Assembly: GCF_900177345.1 (NCBI RefSeq)
Contig: NZ_FWZT01000025.1
Location: forward strand, 1 to 64,000
DNA: 64,000 bases
From: Pseudobacteriovorax antillogorgiicola
Lineage (GTDB): Bacteria > Bdellovibrionota_B > Oligoflexia > Oligoflexales > Oligoflexaceae
Reading direction: 5' to 3'
Shown: positions 35,013-44,921 of the stretch, one piece after another
Layout of the letters: each line of letters starts with the position of its first letter
How positions within the stretch are numbered: the stretch's first letter is position 1
The notes under the pieces: generated by a model
What the model was told of the DNA's origin: nothing
Database searches by the model: none
Seen by the model: the letters and a program-made list of their open reading frames with translations, nothing else
Translations under genes and position numbers: made by a program

Positions 35013-36126
35013 ATGTCCCTTGAAACCCTGCAAGATAGAGCCAAATCTGCACACAGCAAGTACGATCAAGTATGGAGGTTTCTTTGACGTAGAAAAGAAG
35101 GAGAAGGAGCTTAAAGATATCGAAGTCGAGATCGAATCCCGCCCCGACTTCTGGACAAACCCTGACGTTTCCGCCCCCGTACTCAAAAAGAAAAGCATGC
35201 TAGAAAATGGGCTCAATCGTGCCAAAAAATTGGCGCAAAGTCGAGACGACCTGTCGGTAGCCTTAGAGTTAGCAGCAGAGGGCGAAGACGAATATCTTCA
35301 AGAAGCCGAATCTCTTCTGAACTACATCGAAGAAGAACTCGATCAGCTCGAAGTGGAAAGCCTGTTGAGTGGCGATATGGATGGCAATGATGCAGTTGTC
35401 ACGCTCAATGCTGGAGCTGGTGGCACCGAGTCTTGTGACTGGGCCTCGATGTTGTTCCGCATGTACCTACGCTACGCTGAGCGCAAGGGCTGGAAAACTG
35501 AAATTTTCGATCTCCAAGATGGCGATGAGGCCGGTATTAAAAGCGCAACCTTTCAAATTTCAGGTGAATTTTCATTCGGTTTGCTGAAAGCCGAATCTGG
35601 CGTACATCGCCTCGTGCGCATTAGCCCTTTTGATTCAAACGCCAGACGACACACGTCATTTGCCTCGGTATTTGTTACGCCTGTTGTCGACGACAACATT
35701 GATATTGAAGTCAACGAGGGGGATATACGAGTCGATACCTACCGGGCCAGCGGCGCCGGTGGCCAGCATATAAACAAAACCGATTCGGCCGTAAGGATGA
35801 CTCATATTCCAACCGGAATTGTCGTTCAGTGCCAAACCCAGCGTTCTCAGCATCAAAACCGCGATCAATGTATGAAACTCCTAAAATCTAAACTTTATGA
35901 GATGGAAATGGAAGAGCGCCGTAAAGCTCAAGAAGCAGCTGAAGGCGCCAAGTCTGAAATTGGCTGGGGAAGCCAAATTCGAAGTTACGTTCTGCACCCC
36001 TATAAGATGGTAAAGGATCATCGCACGAATCTCGAAAATCATAGCCCTGATGATGTTCTCGATGGTGGTCTCGAAGGGTTTATCAACGAGTTCCTTTCAA
36101 AATCCTACGACGCTGCAAATAGCTAG
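35013..36126 (+). CDS. prfB: Peptide chain release factor 2, expressed through a programmed +1 frameshift
   Basis: RF2 ends translation at UGA and UAA. The gene starts at ATG 35013 (GAGG six bases upstream) and reads 24 codons to an in-frame TGA at 35085-35087. A +1 shift at CTTTGAC then continues to 36126, for about 370 residues, close to E. coli RF2. Body motifs are LNAGAGGTESCDWASMLFRMYLRYAERKGW with the catalytic loop TYRASGAGGQHINKTDSAVRMTHIPTGIVV (GGQ). The RF2 tripeptide is not the SPF of E. coli at the exact usual position as I read it; ISPFDSNARRHTSFASV does contain SPF. A TTGTTG-N17-TATGAT promoter-like pair lies inside flbD (34889-34917). Confidence 0.96.
35074..35088 (+). promoter_or_regulatory. 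Programmed +1 frameshift signal in prfB
   Basis: An internal Shine-Dalgarno-like GGAGG (35074-35078) is followed by TTT, then CTT-TGA-C (35082-35088). This is the known E. coli prfB arrangement (SD three bases before CUU UGA C). Low RF2 makes ribosomes pause at the UGA and slip, which restores RF2 level. Confidence 0.95.
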
Positions 36127-36195
36127 CGCCCTTGCAATCACTGCATTTCAAGCCCTCTAGACGGGGGCTCTCATCGTCTTCTCAGATCTAAAGTT

Positions 36196-36224
36196 TTGAC
36201 AGCCTCTAGCATCCCAGATATTCT
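36196..36224 (+). promoter_or_regulatory. Promoter of the prkA-DUF444-spoVR operon
   Basis: TTGACA (36196-36201) and TATTCT (36219-36224) are separated by 17 bases, about 80 bases before the prkA ATG. Confidence 0.6.
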
Positions 36225-36306
36225 CTAGTATAAGGGTAAATTTAACTATCTCTTACCGAATCTGTCTCTTCGTCTGTGACATATAGATAGGCGTGAAGGA
36301 GCGAGC

Positions 36307-38370
36307 ATGGACGCTAGCAAGATCATCAGTACAATTAATGAGCATGAATTTAACGATCAGTACCAACAACTTCATTGGACTGGCTCGTTTTCAGAGTACC
36401 TCGATCAAGTGATCGAGCACCCTGGAATCGCGAGGACAGCCTTCCAACGGGTTTACGATATGATCTACTCCTACGGCTTTGAAAAGTATGAGGAGTACAA
36501 GAAAGAGATCTATCATTGGAAGTTCTTTGACGACCCCATAGACATGGGTAAAGATGCGATCTTCGGATTGGACATTCACCTCACCAAACTCGTCAATGTA
36601 TTTAAGGCGGCAGCTCAAAGATACGGACCAGAAAAACGGGTCATTCTGTTGCATGGACCGGTTGGTTCCGCGAAGTCGACCATTGCTCGCCTCCTTAAAA
36701 AGGGCATCCAGGAGTACAGTCGAACTCCTGAAGGAGCTTTATATACCTATGATTGGGTCAACATTGGTGAAATACTCAAGATGGAGAACGACATGCCTTG
36801 TCCGATCCATGAAGAGCCTCTTCACCTGATTCCAAACGAGCGTCGTGGCTCCGTGCTGGAGATTCTCAATAAGAATAGGGATCGCGCTGAATCTATTCAT
36901 ATTGAAGGAGATCTTTGCCCGGCTTGTCGTTACGTCTACAACAAATTGATGGAAGAGTACAAAGGCAACTGGGAAAAAGTTATTGAGAACCATATTCGCA
37001 TTCGGCGCTTGGTTCTTTCTGAGCAAGATCGTGTGGGAATCGGAACCTTCCAGCCAAAGGATGAGAAGAACCAGGATTCCACCGAGCTTACGGGCGATAT
37101 CAACTATCGTAAGATTGCCCAATATGGATCGGATTCCGACCCTCGCGCATTTAACTTCGACGGTGAATTCAACGTCGCCAACCGTGGTATCATTGAATTT
37201 GTCGAGGTGTTAAAGCTAGATGTTGCGTTCTTGTATGACCTTCTCACGGCCAGTCAGGAACATAAGATCAAGCCCAAGAAGTTTGCTCAAACTGATATTG
37301 ACGAAGTGATCATTGGTCATACTAATGAACCCGAATATAGAAAGCTTCAGAACAATGAATTCATGGAAGCCCTAAGAGATCGTACCGTAAAAATCGATGT
37401 TCCATACATCACTCGGCTTAACAAGGAAACTGAAATCTACAAAAAGGATTTCAATGCTGAAACGGTACCTCATATTCACATCGCGCCCCATACGATTGAA
37501 ATGGCAGCCATGTGGGCAATTTTAACAAGACTCGAAGATCCCAAAAAAGCTAACTTGACAATCATGCAGAAAATGAAGCTCTACAATGGCAAGTCCATTC
37601 CTGGCTTTACAGAGGATAATATCAAGGAGCTTCGTAAGGAGACAACCCGAGAAGGTATGGACGGGATCTCTCCACGTTATATACAGGATAAAATATCCAA
37701 CTCTCTTGTAACTGACAAAGGCAATGGCTGCATCAATCCCTTCATCATTCTGAATGAGCTTGAATCAGGATTAAAGACTCACTCTTTAATCAAAGACGAA
37801 GATACCAAGAAACGCTACCGTGAACTTCTATCTTTAGTGAAGATGGAGTATGAAGACATCGTCAAGCATGAAGTCCAGAGAGCTATCTCAGCTGATGAAA
37901 GCGCCATCGACAAGCTATGCGGCAACTACATTGATAACGTCAAGGCTTACACTCAGAAAGAAAAAGTCAAGAATCCTTACACAGGAGACAATGAGGAGCC
38001 TGATGAAAGACTGATGCGTTCAATTGAAGAGAAAATTGATATCGCCGAAAGTCGCAAGGATGACTTCCGCAGGGAAATCATGAACTATATCGGTGCACTT
38101 GCTCTAGAAGGCAAGCCATTCGACTTCCGCACCAATGAACGTTTGCACAAGGCTCTAGAGCTAAAGCTTTTTGAAGACCAAAAGGACACTATCAAGCTGA
38201 CGAGCCTCGTTTCTAACGTTGTTGATAAGGAGGCTCAGGCCAAAATCGATGTTGTCAAGAACCGTTTGATCAAGAACTACGGCTACTGTGAAATCTGTGC
38301 CAACGATGCCCTTGGCTTCGTTTCCAGTGTTTTCGCCCGTGGCGACATCGTCAAGAAAGACAAGAAATAA
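36307..38370 (+). CDS. prkA: PrkA-type serine kinase / AAA+ protein
   Basis: 687 residues with the PrkA AAA+ N-terminal region. Walker A is GPVGSAKST (117-125), preceded by [22 protein letters not shown], and a zinc-like CxxC region (DLCPACRY) follows the middle. The C-terminal PrkA domain continues to the end. E. coli YeaG and Bacillus PrkA belong here; they act in stress and nitrogen-starvation responses, with claims for both kinase and protease activity. The gene begins the conserved three-gene cluster with DUF444 and SpoVR. GAAGGAG precedes the ATG. Confidence 0.95.
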   Translation: MDASKIISTINEHEFNDQYQQLHWTGSFSEYLDQVIEHPGIARTAFQRVYDMIYSYGFEKYEEYKKEIYHWKFFDDPIDMGKDAIFGLDIHLTKLVNVFKAAAQRYGPEKRVILLHGPVGSAKSTIARLLKKGIQEYSRTPEGALYTYDWVNIGEILKMENDMPCPIHEEPLHLIPNERRGSVLEILNKNRDRAESIHIEGDLCPACRYVYNKLMEEYKGNWEKVIENHIRIRRLVLSEQDRVGIGTFQPKDEKNQDSTELTGDINYRKIAQYGSDSDPRAFNFDGEFNVANRGIIEFVEVLKLDVAFLYDLLTASQEHKIKPKKFAQTDIDEVIIGHTNEPEYRKLQNNEFMEALRDRTVKIDVPYITRLNKETEIYKKDFNAETVPHIHIAPHTIEMAAMWAILTRLEDPKKANLTIMQKMKLYNGKSIPGFTEDNIKELRKETTREGMDGISPRYIQDKISNSLVTDKGNGCINPFIILNELESGLKTHSLIKDEDTKKRYRELLSLVKMEYEDIVKHEVQRAISADESAIDKLCGNYIDNVKAYTQKEKVKNPYTGDNEEPDERLMRSIEEKIDIAESRKDDFRREIMNYIGALALEGKPFDFRTNERLHKALELKLFEDQKDTIKLTSLVSNVVDKEAQAKIDVVKNRLIKNYGYCEICANDALGFVSSVFARGDIVKKDKK

Positions 38371-38394
38371 CACTAAAATACTTAAGGAATCACT

Positions 38395-39504
38395 ATGCCA
38401 ATGAAAATGGAATCTGATCTCAATCGATTCCGTAAGATCGTCCGGGGCAAAATCAAAAAGGAACTGAGACGATTTATTTCAAGCGGCGATCTTGTTGCCC
38501 GTCAGGGCAACAAGAAGGTGACCATCCCACTGCCAAGAATCGATATACCCAAGTTTAAATTCGGCTCGAAAGAGCAGGGCGGCGTGGGCCAAGGTGAAGG
38601 CGAGGTTGGCGATTCAGTTGGTCAAGGTGAGCCCCAACCAGGAGAAGGGGAGGCTGGTGATCAAGAAGGTCAGCATAGTCTTGAAGTGGATGTTACCTTA
38701 GAAGAACTCGCACAAATACTTGGTGAAGAGCTTGAATTGCCCAATATCGAAGATAAGGGCAAGGATACGATTGAAGATAAAAAATATAAGTTTACAGGAA
38801 TCCAAAAACAGGGCCCTGAATCTCTTAGGCACTTTAAGCGAACTTATAAGCAAGCCTTGATGCGCACTATTTCTATGGGACTATACGATCCCGAAGATCC
38901 AGTGATAGTGCCTATCAAGGATGATAAGCGGTTTCGATCTTTCAATGTTCACAACGAACCAGTTGCCAATGCCGTCATCATCTATATGATGGATGTTTCA
39001 GGGTCCATGGGTGACGAACAAAAAGAGATCGTTCGCCTAACCTCCTTCTGGCTAGATACTTGGCTTAGCACCCAATACAACGGGCTCGAACGACGGTTCA
39101 TCATTCATGATGCCACTGCGCGAGAAGTTGATGCGGATACTTTTTACCGAACCAAAGAGTCTGGCGGCACTCTAATCAGCTCGGCTTACAAGCTCGCGCT
39201 TAAGCTTATTGAAGAAAACTTCAACCCATCAGAATGGAATATCTACCTATTTCATTTCTCCGACGGGGATAATTGGTCTGGCAACGATACCGCCGACTGT
39301 ATGAAGCTTCTTGAAACCAGCCTCATTCCAGTTTCGAATATGTTTTGCTATGGTCAAGTTGAGTCGCGGTATGGCTCTGGTCAATTCCTAAGGGATTTGC
39401 ACAAGCATTTTGGAGAAAGTAACGAAAAGATCACAACAACCCAGATCAAGGACCGCGATGCGATTATGGAAGCACTCAAGGTCTTCTTGGGTAAGGGGCG
39501 ATAA
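38395..39504 (+). CDS. DUF444/YeaH-family protein with von Willebrand A-like domain
   Basis: 369 residues. The N-terminus is basic, then comes a Gly/Gln/Glu-rich low-complexity stretch (about 60-95). The C-terminal half has the VWA fold with the metal-ion site D200-x-S202-x-S204 in [14 protein letters not shown] and then HDATAREVD and FSDGDNW. VWA proteins often form complexes with AAA+ ATPases, so PrkA is the likely partner. E. coli YeaH is the counterpart. The gene lies 24 bases after prkA and two before spoVR. Confidence 0.93.
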   Translation: MPMKMESDLNRFRKIVRGKIKKELRRFISSGDLVARQGNKKVTIPLPRIDIPKFKFGSKEQGGVGQGEGEVGDSVGQGEPQPGEGEAGDQEGQHSLEVDVTLEELAQILGEELELPNIEDKGKDTIEDKKYKFTGIQKQGPESLRHFKRTYKQALMRTISMGLYDPEDPVIVPIKDDKRFRSFNVHNEPVANAVIIYMMDVSGSMGDEQKEIVRLTSFWLDTWLSTQYNGLERRFIIHDATAREVDADTFYRTKESGGTLISSAYKLALKLIEENFNPSEWNIYLFHFSDGDNWSGNDTADCMKLLETSLIPVSNMFCYGQVESRYGSGQFLRDLHKHFGESNEKITTTQIKDRDAIMEALKVFLGKGR

Positions 39505-39506
39505 TT

Positions 39507-41000
39507 ATGAGTTTCAATACGCAACTCACACCCGAACTACTCGATCTCACGATCAGCATCGCAGAGACATCTCGTGAAAATGGTCTCAATTTCTTCGATA
39601 CGATTTTCGAACTTGTGGACTATAAACAGCTCAACGAGATCGCTGCCTATGGAGGCTTCCCAACCCGATATCCGCACTGGCGCTTCGGAATGGATTACGA
39701 ACGTCTAGCAAAGAGCTATACCTACGGTTTGTCAGTTATCTATGAAATGGTCATCAATAACGATCCTTGCTATGCTTATCTGCTACGCGCCAACAACATG
39801 GTTTCGCAAAAGACAGTTATTGCTCATGTCTATGGTCATTGCGACTTCTTCAAGAATAACTATTGGTTCCAAAAGACCAATCGCAAGATGCTGGATCAAA
39901 TGGCAAACCATGCATCGACTATACGCCGTTACATCGAGGATGTTGGCCACGATGTTGTCGAAGACTTTGTCGATTGCTGCCTTTCTCTTGAAAATCTTAT
40001 TGATATCTACTCTCCCTTCTTTAGCACTCCCAAGAAAGACGAGGACGAAGATGAGGAAAAATACCGTGCTGACCCTGTGAAAAAGCTTCAATCCAAGAAG
40101 TACATGGACAGCTACGTGAATCCAAAAGAGTTTCTAGATGAACTTAAGAAAAAGCAGGAGGACGAACTCCAGAAGAAGAAAAATTTCCCCGAAGAGCCTC
40201 AAAAGGATGTCTTGAAGTTTTTGATGGAATACGCGCCTCTCAGCAATTGGCAGCGACGGGTCCTCGGCATCATTCGCGACGAAGCTTACTACTTTGCCCC
40301 CCAAGGACAAACCAAAATTATCAACGAGGGCTGGGCTTCTTACTGGCACAGTAAAATGATGACAGAACTCCACCCCCTCACCGATGCTGAAATCATCGAT
40401 TATTGCGATCAGCATTCAGGAATCGTAGCTGCTGCTCCGGGCCAACTGAATCCCTACAAGCTTGGCATTGAACTTTTGAGACATATCGAGAGGCGCTGGG
40501 ATAAAGGGCAATTCGGCCTTGAGTATCTGGACTGTGATGATCCAAAGAAAAGAGCCTCCTGGGACACTCAGGCCGGTTTGGGCAAGGAAAAGCTCTTCGA
40601 AGTTCGTCGGATACACAATGATATCACGTTTATCGACGCCTTTCTTGACGAAGATTTTTGTCATGAGCATAAGCTTTTTATATATGACTACGATCGGCGC
40701 AATAATCGCTACGTCATCTCTGGAAGAGACTTTAGGGATATCAAGAAGCAACTCCTTAAACAGCTAACTAATTTTGGCCAACCTATTATTATGGTCAAAG
40801 ATGCAAACTACAAAAACCGTAATGAGTTACTTCTCCAGCACCAGTATGATGATGTGGATCTTAAACATGACTTTACCCTAGAGTGTTTGAAAAACCTCTA
40901 TAAGATTTGGCAACGGCCTGTTCACATTGAAACCATCATCGAAGATGTACCCCGACGGGTCTCATTCGACGGTTCTAATCACAATGTGGAAAAGATCTAA
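39507..41000 (+). CDS. SpoVR-family protein
   Basis: 497 residues typical of SpoVR/YcgB. The opening runs FDTIFELVDYKQLNEIAAYGGFPTRYPHWRFGMDYERLAKSY. HCDFFKNNYWF, the NEGWASYWHSKMM motif with E/H residues that look like a metal site, and the PYKLGIELLRHIERRWDKGQFG block follow. Named for a Bacillus spore-cortex phenotype, it is common in non-spore-formers in an operon with prkA and DUF444, so the sporulation name should not be taken literally here. The biochemical role is unknown. Confidence 0.95.
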   Translation: MSFNTQLTPELLDLTISIAETSRENGLNFFDTIFELVDYKQLNEIAAYGGFPTRYPHWRFGMDYERLAKSYTYGLSVIYEMVINNDPCYAYLLRANNMVSQKTVIAHVYGHCDFFKNNYWFQKTNRKMLDQMANHASTIRRYIEDVGHDVVEDFVDCCLSLENLIDIYSPFFSTPKKDEDEDEEKYRADPVKKLQSKKYMDSYVNPKEFLDELKKKQEDELQKKKNFPEEPQKDVLKFLMEYAPLSNWQRRVLGIIRDEAYYFAPQGQTKIINEGWASYWHSKMMTELHPLTDAEIIDYCDQHSGIVAAAPGQLNPYKLGIELLRHIERRWDKGQFGLEYLDCDDPKKRASWDTQAGLGKEKLFEVRRIHNDITFIDAFLDEDFCHEHKLFIYDYDRRNNRYVISGRDFRDIKKQLLKQLTNFGQPIIMVKDANYKNRNELLLQHQYDDVDLKHDFTLECLKNLYKIWQRPVHIETIIEDVPRRVSFDGSNHNVEKI

Positions 41001-41010
41001 CTGAGGGACT

Positions 41011-42720
41011 ATGACGCAACCATGGCACGGGTTTCGGATCCTAATAGCCTTAGGTGTGGCACTGCTTTGCCAGTCGCTTCAGGCTAACGGCGGCCTCGTG
41101 CCTGCCATCCGAAATGTGGGTGTGATTCCAGTCCAGTGGCAATCGTCGCCATCTATGATTTCACCTCTCGCTAAGTTTAAAGCTCTTAGTGAAACAGCAT
41201 TTTCTCCCATTGTTCGCAGCGCCAAACGTTTCCAGCAAATTAACGATACCATTGTTGAAAATAACTGGGCGACCCCCAATGGTCGCAAGCTCCTAGTGGA
41301 TGAGTTCGAACTTGATGGCTATCTTTCTTTAAATGTGGACGAGCAATCTGATCTTGTGATCATGACCGTACGATTGTTAAGTCCTCAACTTAACAACTAC
41401 CTCGTAGAATCCGAAAGGATTTTGAAATCTTGGATTTTGACTCAATCAGAGAGGCAGCTACAACTCCGCCTTAAAAAGCTAGTGTTTCGCCTTCTCAATC
41501 GGTATCCGATCGATGTATTTGTCACATCTGTTCAGGGCTCATTCATCACCCTTTCCGGCGGCAAGAATCAAAACCTATTTGAAGGTGATGAACTTCAGTT
41601 CTATGACGTTCAAATCACACAAATACATCCCGCAAATGGCGCATGGTTAAACTATGACTATAAATATCTCGGACGTGCCAAAGTTATCGATAGCAAAGAC
41701 TATTCAGCCATAGCTAGGCTTACTAGCCTGGCTTTTGAAGGAGCCATAAAAAATAGTTCGTCAGCAAAGATCACTCATATCAATTCCAGGCGCTTATTTG
41801 CACAAATGGATGAGGAATCGCCTCCACTTCCTATCAGCAACCAAGCCCGTATTGCAGACCTCAAAGCTCCTACAAAGATACCCAGTCCTGAAGATCAAAT
41901 CATCGTTGCTCTCAAACCAGATCCTACTCCACCGCCAGCAGCCCAAGAACCTCCTGCGCCTCCTGAAGAAACCGAGACGGAAGACGATGAGCCTCCGATG
42001 GAACCGACTCCGGAACCCGTTGATGATGGGCCCGGTTTTTTGGCAAATGTCCACAACTTTTTCCAAAATCAATTTTCTAGCTTTCATGCCATAGCTGGAT
42101 TAAATCTATGGTCAGCCACTGGCACAAGTTCTAGTTCTGCAAAATTCCCATTTTGGTTGGTCAATCACTTAGAAGCCTGGGGGCATATTCCTGTCGAGAA
42201 GGGGCACGAACTTCGTCTAGGGTCTAGCCTTGGATTTGGCGAAACTGGCGACGGTGGCTTCTTCGGCCTGGGACTTTCTGCTGAATACACCGTACAATCC
42301 CCTCAGCCTGGTCTAGTATTTCAGGAGGTTGATGGCATCGCTTACGGAGCGCTTGTTGAACTAGAAACGACACAAGCCTCTGGGTCTTCGTATGGAGGCT
42401 ACGATGCGCTCATTCTTGGGGGGCTTATCAAGGCCTATGGTCGCCACCATCTTGTTGAATCAAGCCAAACAATTGAAGGCGAGTTAGCTATGAAACTAAA
42501 ATTGTTAGCATTCGGTCAAGCTGGGCTTTCTGGAACCACTGCATCCATTTCAGGAGCATTTGGCTACGAGCTCCAGGCTCTAGCAATTCTCAAAGATCAA
42601 CCCGATGATTGGGAATGGGGTGGCTTGTTCCGCTACGAATCAACGGATTTTACGGTTGATAGTGGCTCCCTAACTTATGGCCATCTGTTCTTAGGTGGCA
42701 TGGCTAGGCTGCGATTCTAG
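41011..42720 (+). CDS. Exported protein with candidate C-terminal outer-membrane beta-barrel
   Basis: A signal peptide (about 1-26, ILIALGVALLCQSLQA) is followed by a globular domain (about 30-275), then an Asp/Pro/Glu-rich linker (about 280-340). The last 220 residues have alternating hydrophobic/glycine-aromatic strands and end MARLRF, with a terminal phenylalanine as in outer-membrane proteins. No family is recognised. It starts 11 bases after spoVR and so is probably part of the prkA operon, which is not usual for that cluster. Confidence 0.6.
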   Translation: MTQPWHGFRILIALGVALLCQSLQANGGLVPAIRNVGVIPVQWQSSPSMISPLAKFKALSETAFSPIVRSAKRFQQINDTIVENNWATPNGRKLLVDEFELDGYLSLNVDEQSDLVIMTVRLLSPQLNNYLVESERILKSWILTQSERQLQLRLKKLVFRLLNRYPIDVFVTSVQGSFITLSGGKNQNLFEGDELQFYDVQITQIHPANGAWLNYDYKYLGRAKVIDSKDYSAIARLTSLAFEGAIKNSSSAKITHINSRRLFAQMDEESPPLPISNQARIADLKAPTKIPSPEDQIIVALKPDPTPPPAAQEPPAPPEETETEDDEPPMEPTPEPVDDGPGFLANVHNFFQNQFSSFHAIAGLNLWSATGTSSSSAKFPFWLVNHLEAWGHIPVEKGHELRLGSSLGFGETGDGGFFGLGLSAEYTVQSPQPGLVFQEVDGIAYGALVELETTQASGSSYGGYDALILGGLIKAYGRHHLVESSQTIEGELAMKLKLLAFGQAGLSGTTASISGAFGYELQALAILKDQPDDWEWGGLFRYESTDFTVDSGSLTYGHLFLGGMARLRF

Positions 42721-43032
42721 ATTCCCATAGGCCATACTTCTGCTCCTCCTAGAAACAGTGATTTTCAATATGATCCTAATATTAATACAAAAAATATTCA
42801 CCAAAAACTTTTCCGTTACCCTCCTTTGCTTTACCAGAACCATTAACTGCTAAATCCTTTATTGATCGCAACTTATCCAAGTTTCGAGTTTGTCGTCGCA
42901 GTTCAGCGAGCTTGCCATAAGTATCTAAAATTAGGCTCAATCAGGCCTCTGCTTATGAATTCCTAAAGTTTTTATCTCAATCTGCCGATAGGGCATCAAA
43001 AGGGGTTTACTGCATTTTTAGAGGGGACAGTA
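42721..43032 (+). other. Intergenic region holding the promoter of the dihaem lipoprotein
   Basis: A 312-base gap. It contains a sigma-28-like promoter at 42964-42991 and a weak TTCTAG/CTAGAA dyad just past the barrel gene. The rest is A/T-rich with no coding frame or RNA gene that I can support. Confidence 0.5.
42964..42991 (+). promoter_or_regulatory. Sigma-28 (FliA)-like promoter of the dihaem lipoprotein gene
   Basis: TAAAGTTT (42964-42971) matches the consensus -35 perfectly and GCCGATAG (42984-42991) matches the -10 at 7/8. The gap is 12 bases instead of the usual 11, one base longer. Initiation near 42998 would leave about 35 bases of leader. Confidence 0.6.
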
Positions 43033-44766
43033 ATGAGTCAGTCGAAGTTGGCTAGCGCCATCGCGCTAGTGCTATGTGTTAGTTGTACCAAGTCAAATAT
43101 TTTCTCACCAGCAAAGAAAGCTGATTCAGCAACTGCTGAACAGGCAAGCGAACAAACAGGCGCCGATCAGGTAGCTGAGACGCCAGAAGTTGAAGAGCTT
43201 AAGCTTATTCAGAAAGCTGTTGGAGACGAAGAAATCGTTCATGCTGCCGACCTTAAAGAAGGTGAAGAGCAGATGGCGATCGTTTGTGAACGCAACAAAG
43301 ACAAGCGTAATATCGTCTTACAAAAATTTTGTGTTGAGAAAGTACGACCTAAGAGCATCATCGAGCTTCAGGAAGCTCTGAACGTTGTGATTCCCCCGAA
43401 CATGAACCAGGGACAAATTGGACAGGCTCCCATTCCTGGTTTCGCGATGCAGGGTCATTCAAGTTCACTTGTTGGCCAGTTTGTATCAGCAATCAACCCA
43501 CGAGTTATCTTATTTAATGACCAGAACGGCGGCGACGCTCGATCTGCCCAAGCATTTGTTGCGATGGGCTTTGTTCGTGGTGAGCAGTTTGCTGAAATCA
43601 TCGTTGTTAACCAAAACGAAGATGGCACTCCGGCAATGTTGAACGACTCCAATGGTCAACCAACCATTAAAGACGTTTCATTATTCCTTGTTGGCTTCAA
43701 GCAAGCTTGTAACTTCAGAGACGGTGGCTGTAACGCTGGTGAGCTTTTGACTTCTGCTGTTGAAAGCAACTGGGTTGAGTTCACTCTTTATCAGGATGAA
43801 GATCTAAAGAATACTATCATCGACTGTCGTCACTGCCACCAGCCAGAAGGTATCGGCACTCAAAAGTTCGGTCGTATGCAAGAGCTTCGGAACCCGTGGG
43901 TTCACTGGATGCGTGACAACCGAAACAACGGTACCGTCCTTCTTGATGATTACTTTGCAGCTCACGGCACCGAAGACGCTTACGGCGGTGTTCCTGCAAG
44001 CTCTATCTCTGCATCGGATCCGAACGAACTTGAGCGTTTGATGGATGCTAACGGTTTCACCGAAGCGCAGATCGAAGAGATCGAATTTCAAACTCAAGAC
44101 ATCCTTGACGAAGTTACAGCACAAAACAACGCACAGCCTGCAGACAACACCGTTCCCGGAGAGAGTCAGGTTTGGGAAGATCTTTTCCAACTCGCTTCAA
44201 CAGGTGTATCTGCTGATGGCCGTAACATCATTCCCATCCCGTATCACGATGTGAAAGTTACCGAGCCTGCACTTCTAGACAAATACACGAAGCAGATGCA
44301 AGACTTCCGAGCTGGTTTAGTAACCATGGAGCAGTTCGAAGATCACCGTAACGCATTCCGTACAGACCAAAAACAACGCGCAGACATGGGCTTCGCAGTT
44401 CGCGCAGGAACACCTCCTGAGACGATGCTTATCCAAGCTTGTTTCCAGTGTCACAATGGAAAGCTAGATCAAAACATCTCTCGATCACGATTCGACGTAA
44501 ACTTCCAGAATATGGTTGCAAGACCAGATGTCGATGCAGTTGCTGAAATCAACACAGCAATCGAACGATTGAAGTTAGGTTACTCCGAAGAGCGCCTTGC
44601 TCAAGAAGGCATCAAATTCATGGATGAGAAGACTGGCGAAGTGAAGAAGCTTCACAAAGGTGAGCATATCTTAACCATGCCTCCTCGTCGCTTCAAGGCT
44701 TTAACTGATCAGCAGATCGATACTCTTATCGATTACTTGAAGGCTGAGCAGGCAAAGCTTCAGTAA
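43033..44766 (+). CDS. Dihaem c-type cytochrome lipoprotein
   Basis: 577 residues. The N-terminal signal ends LVLCVSC, giving a lipidated C18. An acidic, Ala/Glu-rich linker follows. Two haem-binding motifs are present, C265RHCH269 and C470FQCH474, each with the surroundings of class I cytochromes; the second is followed by KLHKGEHILTMPPRRFKALTDQQIDTLIDYLK, the C-terminal helix of such domains with a candidate Met ligand (TMPP). It is likely an outer- or inner-membrane-anchored periplasmic electron carrier. Its codons are more biased than those of its neighbours, suggesting strong expression. The promoter has sigma-28 character. No oxidase or reductase gene is next to it. Confidence 0.8.
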   Translation: MSQSKLASAIALVLCVSCTKSNIFSPAKKADSATAEQASEQTGADQVAETPEVEELKLIQKAVGDEEIVHAADLKEGEEQMAIVCERNKDKRNIVLQKFCVEKVRPKSIIELQEALNVVIPPNMNQGQIGQAPIPGFAMQGHSSSLVGQFVSAINPRVILFNDQNGGDARSAQAFVAMGFVRGEQFAEIIVVNQNEDGTPAMLNDSNGQPTIKDVSLFLVGFKQACNFRDGGCNAGELLTSAVESNWVEFTLYQDEDLKNTIIDCRHCHQPEGIGTQKFGRMQELRNPWVHWMRDNRNNGTVLLDDYFAAHGTEDAYGGVPASSISASDPNELERLMDANGFTEAQIEEIEFQTQDILDEVTAQNNAQPADNTVPGESQVWEDLFQLASTGVSADGRNIIPIPYHDVKVTEPALLDKYTKQMQDFRAGLVTMEQFEDHRNAFRTDQKQRADMGFAVRAGTPPETMLIQACFQCHNGKLDQNISRSRFDVNFQNMVARPDVDAVAEINTAIERLKLGYSEERLAQEGIKFMDEKTGEVKKLHKGEHILTMPPRRFKALTDQQIDTLIDYLKAEQAKLQ

Positions 44767-44791
44767 GAAAAAAAGCAAGTAGACTCAACTC

Positions 44792-44823
44792 ACAACGGAG
44801 GTCTTTCAAGGCCTCCGTTGTTT
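44792..44823 (+). terminator. Intrinsic terminator after the dihaem lipoprotein gene
   Basis: ACAACGGAGG and CCTCCGTTGT (44792-44821) form a 10-bp perfect stem with loop TCTTTCAAGG, and TTT follows. Confidence 0.75.
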
Positions 44824-44864
44824 CATGTCAAGAACTCTTACCACCACGAAATTTTCGCCGTTGA

Positions 44865-44891
44865 TAAAGTCTTAACCTATTCATCCGATGA
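44865..44891 (+). promoter_or_regulatory. Sigma-28 (FliA)-type promoter of the 7TMR cyclase gene
   Basis: TAAAGTCT-N11-TCCGATGA has the exact spacing and 7/8 and 6/8 consensus matches. Initiation near 44898 precedes the ATG at 44922. Confidence 0.62.
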
Positions 44892-44921
44892 GAATTTTAA
44901 TTTGTGAAACGTGGTTTCTCT

